In this document: in pieces, positions 59,690-64,000 of the stretch | Layout of the letters: each line of letters starts with the position of its first letter | How positions within the stretch are numbered: position 1 is the stretch's first letter | The notes under the pieces: generated by a model | Databases searched by the model: none | What the model was told of the DNA's origin: nothing | The model's input: only the letters and a program-made list of their open reading frames with translations | Made by a program: the position numbers and the translations under genes | Origin: Undaria pinnatifida | Taxonomy: Eukaryota; Sar; Phaeophyceae; Laminariales; Alariaceae | Reading direction: 5' to 3' | DNA length: 64,000 nt | NCBI GenBank assembly: GCA_012845835.1 | Contig: JABAKD010000109.1 | Coordinates: 306,429-370,428 of the forward strand

Positions 59690-59985
59690 TGGTGGTTCTT
59701 TTTTGCGGTGTGCAGGCTTTACGGACGACAGAGTAGTTACGATTGAAAAAAGATTTCCACCTGTTGTCGTAGCACAGTAGCAGCACTGTGAGCCTGATAC
59801 GCATGTTTCGCTGAAGACTTCCGATTTAAGTTTCTGTTCCAGGTTGATATTGCTGGGGCTCCCGTGAAATTGCACGTACGTGAAAGTTTTTTTTTTATTT
59901 GCACGTAAATTTCTTAGCGATTTATGTATTGCGGCTCCCTATGTGCACAGGTCGGCACAAAATGACGGTTACGCTGCCCAGACCA

Positions 59986-60133
59986 ACCCTAACCCTAGCC
60001 CCAACCCTAGCCCTAACCCTAACCCTAACTCTAACTCTTACCCCAACCCTAACGCTAACCCTGACCCTAACTCTATACCCCTAACCCTAATCCTCACCCT
60101 AGCCCCAACGCAAACCCTAACCCTAACCCTTTG
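59986..60133. repeat. Degenerate telomere-like CCCTAA repeats
   Basis: Mixed ACCCTA, GCCCTA, CCCCAA and CTCTAA hexamers, with short exact CCCTAACCCTAACCCTAA runs. It is interstitial, with ordinary sequence on both sides. Confidence 0.85.
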
Positions 60134-60770
60134 GGGGGCTCTCGGTCTGCTCTCGAGGTCGGCAGGGTTGTACTGAGTTCGCGTGCGATTCTAAAAAACC
60201 TGCACGTACGTGCAATGAAACGCCTGGTGATATTACTGTGTACATGAGCGTCTTCTTTCATCAACCAAGACGTTTACATATGGTACGTGTTTGTCGGCGT
60301 CCTCGATGGGGTAGTCTGTCAATGTCGTCCTCTTGGTGACTTCAAAGTTGGCGGTTATTGAAGTCTCACCGAATGCGTAAAATACTCGTGCTCCAAGGGA
60401 CTTTTTCGGGAAAGAGTCATTGAAATTTGACGATGATGAAAACACTAAAGAAAGGTGGAAACGTTGGTTGAGCCCTATGCGCGATGAAATTCGAGGATGT
60501 CCACGTACCGGGGGAAGAGGGAAGGCACTTGGGACCACGGCCAGTCCAGAGGGTCGTCGACAAAACTTACTATATATGCTAGTATACGAGAGATAAATAG
60601 GGATGTTTGACAAATAGACTACATACCCGGTAAGTTAAAAAGAATATCGTGTCGCTCTTGATTTTTGTTAGCATTTTCTCTGCGATTTTCCTCCACTCCA
60701 GAGCAACTTGAACCTGTCCAGTGGCCAGTGACCGATTTGGCGATAGATAGAAGGTTTAGCGTGAGAACAA
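60134..60770. other. Unassigned stretch with a SINE body fragment
   Basis: GAGCCCTATGCGCGATGAAA through CCAGTCCAGAGG at about 60470-60550 matches the SINE body at 59577-59655. No head is present. Confidence 0.55.
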
Positions 60771-60771
60771 C

Positions 60772-60776
60772 AACAG

Positions 60777-60812
<36 letters not shown>

Positions 60813-60817
60813 AACAA
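60772..60817. repeat. AAC trinucleotide microsatellite
   Basis: About 13 units; could be the tail of a retroposon. Confidence 0.9.
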
Positions 60818-61092
60818 AAACACCACCAGCAAAAATAGCATCAATGTTACCTCTGTCACGCCCTCTCTCCAACACCCGATCTGACGGCAGGTTTAACCCT
60901 CGTATTCCTTCCGCCTTACGTACTGTATTTGCTTGTGCCGCCTGCATGCAGCATGGGAGGTCGAATTGAAGGAGCTCGTCAACCCATCGCTGGCAAGAGT
61001 CTACGATACCCCGACCGATGGCAGGGACGAAAGCTGCGCACCCGACGGCTGTATAGGCGTCCTCACTAGGGTCAGTACTTTTCCATTACAAG
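60818..61092. other. Unassigned stretch
   Basis: No supported gene. Confidence 0.4.
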
Positions 61093-61170
61093 CGATTACT
61101 ATCTATCACTATCGATACTATAGATTACTCTATTGATTACCATCGATTACTATCGATTACTATCGATTGC
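61093..61170. repeat. Minisatellite of about 10 bp, CGATTACTAT type
   Basis: Seven to eight degenerate units. Confidence 0.85.
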
Positions 61171-61740
61171 TGGTTCAATGCGCTCTTGAGGCAAAGACGA
61201 CTTAAAGTTTTGCTAAGCTCGTCGCAGAAGCACTTCAAAAGCGAATTGTAGAAAATACATGGATTTTCTGTTGTTGTAAGCAAGTGTACCCCGATGAGCA
61301 CTACAGGCATTCTGACGTATTTGAAAGAGCATGCCCTAGGTCCTAGGTACAGCAAATTGTGCACTAGAAATTCCACCGATAGCATTCAGTAAATGATAAA
61401 CTGGACCAAGGCTACGGCAGAGTGTACCCACCCTTTTCCACAACCTGGTCTTCACCAGTCGCACGATACGAGTGTCACTGACCAAAAAGGTTAGGTGGTT
61501 AGTTTGGCGCAACTGAAGTAGCTAACCATCCCATTAGGCATTCACGTCGAAACATTATCACGGTGATAACGAAAGAAAGCCAATGACCGCAAATAACAGG
61601 GGGGTTGGTTACTGAAGCGAGATACCCCGAGCCACTTGGAGAATAAAGAACGAGAAAAAAACTGAAAAGGGACCCTTATGGTACCGTACATTTTGTCGTA
61701 GGGGAGTTCCCTGGTGTAGGGATGCCGCCAGCTGTTGTGT
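61171..61740. other. Unassigned stretch
   Basis: No supported gene. Confidence 0.4.
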
Positions 61741-61742
61741 GC

Positions 61743-62551
61743 CTATCGTAGCACGCGTCTGCTCAAGACAATAAATAATGCATCCTTGAAAGCGTATATA
61801 TATCGGGCTTTCTGCATTCAGCGCGAAGGCAGAATATATTCATGTAGCAACTCCCCCCGTCTTCCGACGCGTGCTACGATGATAGAGCTACATTTTTTTG
61901 CCCGAAGTGGTTTCTGATAGACGGTGTTCCTTGATCAAAAATCGTCGGAAACACGCCATTACTTTTTCACAGTGCTGTCGTGTACCTAGGCCATTCATTG
62001 GCGTTTTCATCCGGTAGCAGTTTTAATTTCCCTTGGATAAGTTTTGGAAAAAGGTTTCAAGATCCCAAGATGAAATCCCTCAGAAAAAACGCGGTAAATT
62101 TCTTCTATCGTAGCATTGGGTCTCCACCTCCCCCTTCACCTCCCCCCTCACCACACACACGCCCCTCCTTCGCTGCCCGACCAAACACCACCCCCCTCCA
62201 ACACACACAAACACACCCCCCCTCCCCTCCGATGCACCAAAACAAACAGTAATACTAAACTGAACAATACTCGCAAGAATGATAAAGACTACCCGACAGG
62301 TGATATCACGTCCACACCTTTCGAGCCATCCATGCAGCTGTTCCAATTCGTTTACATGGTGTCTTCAACTTCACATTAACCTTCCTCCCACCCCCTTCTT
62401 TCCCCGCTACCCCCACCATCGCCTAGACCTAGCAGTACGCGTACAACAGAAACATCGTGCGATATACGTGTATGCGACATAAACATGTTGGAATCCTCCC
62501 TCCCTCTCCCTACAAGCCCCGTCCTCTCCCCGCCGACTCGTGCTACGATAG
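61743..62551. repeat. Repeats bounded by CTATCGTAGCA inverted ends
   Basis: CTATCGTAGCACGCGTC at 61743-61759 faces GACGCGTGCTACGATGATAG at 61866-61885. CTATCGTAGCA at 62105-62115 faces TGCTACGATAG at 62541-62551. The second interval contains C-rich foldback-family units. Sequences of about 200 bp following 61870 and 62541 are direct repeats of each other. Confidence 0.55.
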
Positions 62552-62559
62552 AGGTAGCA

Positions 62560-63270
62560 CTTTTCGTCTGAAATTATTTGTGGATGACAGAGCTCCTTAA
62601 TTAAACCAAATTTGTCGGGAAAAAATCAAAACAGGCCATTTTGTTTTCGTCATTCTCGTTCTATACCTAGATCATGGGAGGTTTCATCCGGTGGCAGTTT
62701 GATTTTCTCCAAACAAGTTTTGAGGACACGTCTTAATCTGTGGAAGTGACTAACCTTATGAAAAAAGGTGGTGGTTCTCTATCGGGAGCACGCGTCCGCC
62801 GTCTATAGCAGGGCTTACAGGGCGTATACATGATAAACGGAACCCCCTCTTCTCCCCACCGGTTCTACGAGTTACAAAATGCAGAAATTGACCTGCCCAA
62901 CCCGTCCACGCCCCCTCTCCCCCCCTCCCGCCCCCCTTCTGATCAAAATCAGGACCCCACGTCCCAAAAACCTCCGCCCTCCCCTCACCCGATACTCGAC
63001 CTACAGGATTCACTTGATAAACTGATGCATTTCCTTCCACAGCTGTCAGATTTTGTCCCCCTCAGCAACGGGTTTTATAGTTTCCGCGCACAGACTGCCT
63101 AACATCACCCTGTCGACCCTGATAGCTACACTGTGGTTGCAAGGGGAGTCGCCGACCTAAAACCTTAATGAGGACACACAACCCGTAATGCGCGCGATCG
63201 GAGTATCATCACACACAGCTTGCAAAGATGAGTTCGACAAAATATTCGACCTCACAGCTGGAGGAGTGTG
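62560..63270 (+). repeat. Foldback-family unit and intact terminal module
   Basis: C-rich unit (62880-62940) followed by the module at 63038-63270 with all landmarks: CACAGCTGTCAGATTTTGTC, GACCCTGATAGCTACACTGT, CGCGCGATCGGAGTATCA and CTCACAGCTGGAGGAGTGTG. Confidence 0.8.
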
Positions 63271-63299
63271 TTTTTTTTTATAATAATATGGTACTACAC

Positions 63300-63600
63300 A
63301 CATACATGATAAACTGATGTATTCCACAGCTGCTGCAGTAAGATATTTCCCCCCCCAACGATGGCTTTTTTTATAGCTTCCGTTCACAGATTGATTAACA
63401 TCACCCTGTTTACCGTGTGGTACAATATACTGTTGTAGTTTTAAGGGGAGTCGGTGACCAACATCCTTGTCGAGGACGCACACGCAGAAATACGCGCAAT
63501 CGGAGCATCACACAACAACCCGGAAGTATTTGAGTTTCGACGAAATCTTACAACACAAATGAAATATTCGATTTCGTCACAGCTGGAAGGTGTATCACAA
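63300..63600 (+). repeat. Second, diverged terminal module
   Basis: A further copy in direct orientation, from CCACAGCTGCTGCAG to GTCACAGCTGGAAGGTGT, with an extra 25-30 bp partial duplication near 63535-63580. Positions 63601-64000 show nothing gene-like. Confidence 0.7.
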
Positions 63601-64000
63601 CAATACTTGATGCATATAATTCATGCGCGAAGATTACGAGTGTGGTTCTCGCTTCGTCTCTAGCTAACGGCTAAACCGTCATTTTGTTTTTCGTGTGTTA
63701 TGTTTCTCGCTTTCGCCTTGTAGTCTCCATAAATCTATGAATATTTTCTTGAAACAGTCCCCCAACCATAACATAGACTTATTATAATCGAGCCTCCCTT
63801 TACCTCATACATATGAAGGAAGTACTATTTAAAAGGGCAATAACCAAAAACGGGTATACCCGGTCACTTTCCTACCAAAAACGGGTACACTCTAAAATCA
63901 AGTGAAAAACTCAACCCACGAGCCACGCGATTGGTCAGAGAAAAATTGTACCTGGTTTTGAGAGATAATGTCCCGGGTTCACCCCTAAACGACCATTATG

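Noticed and set aside
59986-60133. A chromosome end
   Set aside because: The tract is short, degenerate and flanked by nearly 4 kb of ordinary repeats.

Overview
The window is nuclear DNA of a eukaryote, gene-poor and repeat-rich. Evidence for this is a complete Ty3/gypsy LTR retrotransposon, short retroposons with tRNA-like heads and A-rich tails, DNA-transposon-like elements with inverted ends, many micro- and minisatellites, a consensus GTAAGG splice donor at the end of the one convincing host exon, and no dense operon-like coding. There is no rRNA gene, convincing functional tRNA gene or prokaryotic gene cluster. The lineage cannot be fixed from sequence alone; a large-genome alga or other protist would fit, but that is inference.

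Layout. 0-3.6 kb: a 415-bp retroposon (314-728) with an 8-bp target duplication, a decayed copy of a repeat module, a tRNA-headed SINE (minus strand) and a minisatellite. 3614-12413: an 8.8-kb chromovirus-type LTR element on the minus strand, with 488-bp LTRs that read as identical, GAAA target duplication, primer-binding site, polypurine tract, Gag, Pol and an integrase ending in a chromodomain-like segment. 12.4-15.7 kb: a second minisatellite block and a C-tract-rich repeat mosaic. 15.7-21.8 kb: mostly featureless, with one broken unrecognised reading frame. 21.8-23 kb: one large exon of a secretory-pathway glycosyltransferase-like gene. 23-31.9 kb: satellites, a small unknown ORF and an 846-bp hAT-like nonautonomous element with perfect 8-bp duplications. 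31.9-35.8 kb: two adjacent foldback-type elements with long inverted ends and poly-G interiors. 36.4-37.1 kb: a Gln/Pro/Tyr-rich ORF. 37-57 kb: mostly unassigned, with a 470-bp dispersed repeat pair, satellites and broken frames. 57-64 kb: another module copy split by an insertion, the best SINE copy (poly-A tail, TGGTGGT duplication), degenerate telomere-like repeats and more foldback-family modules.

How the parts work together. The LTR element is the only full replicative unit. Its Gag and Pol share one frame separated only by UGA-CGG, so Pol is probably made by readthrough, and each LTR carries a 70-nt tRNA-Asp/Glu-like sequence with pol III boxes next to the primer-binding site. Two further TAA codons interrupt the integrase core without changing catalytic spacing, so this copy is probably not self-sufficient although its LTRs look freshly copied. 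The other repeats are nonautonomous and depend on enzymes not encoded here.
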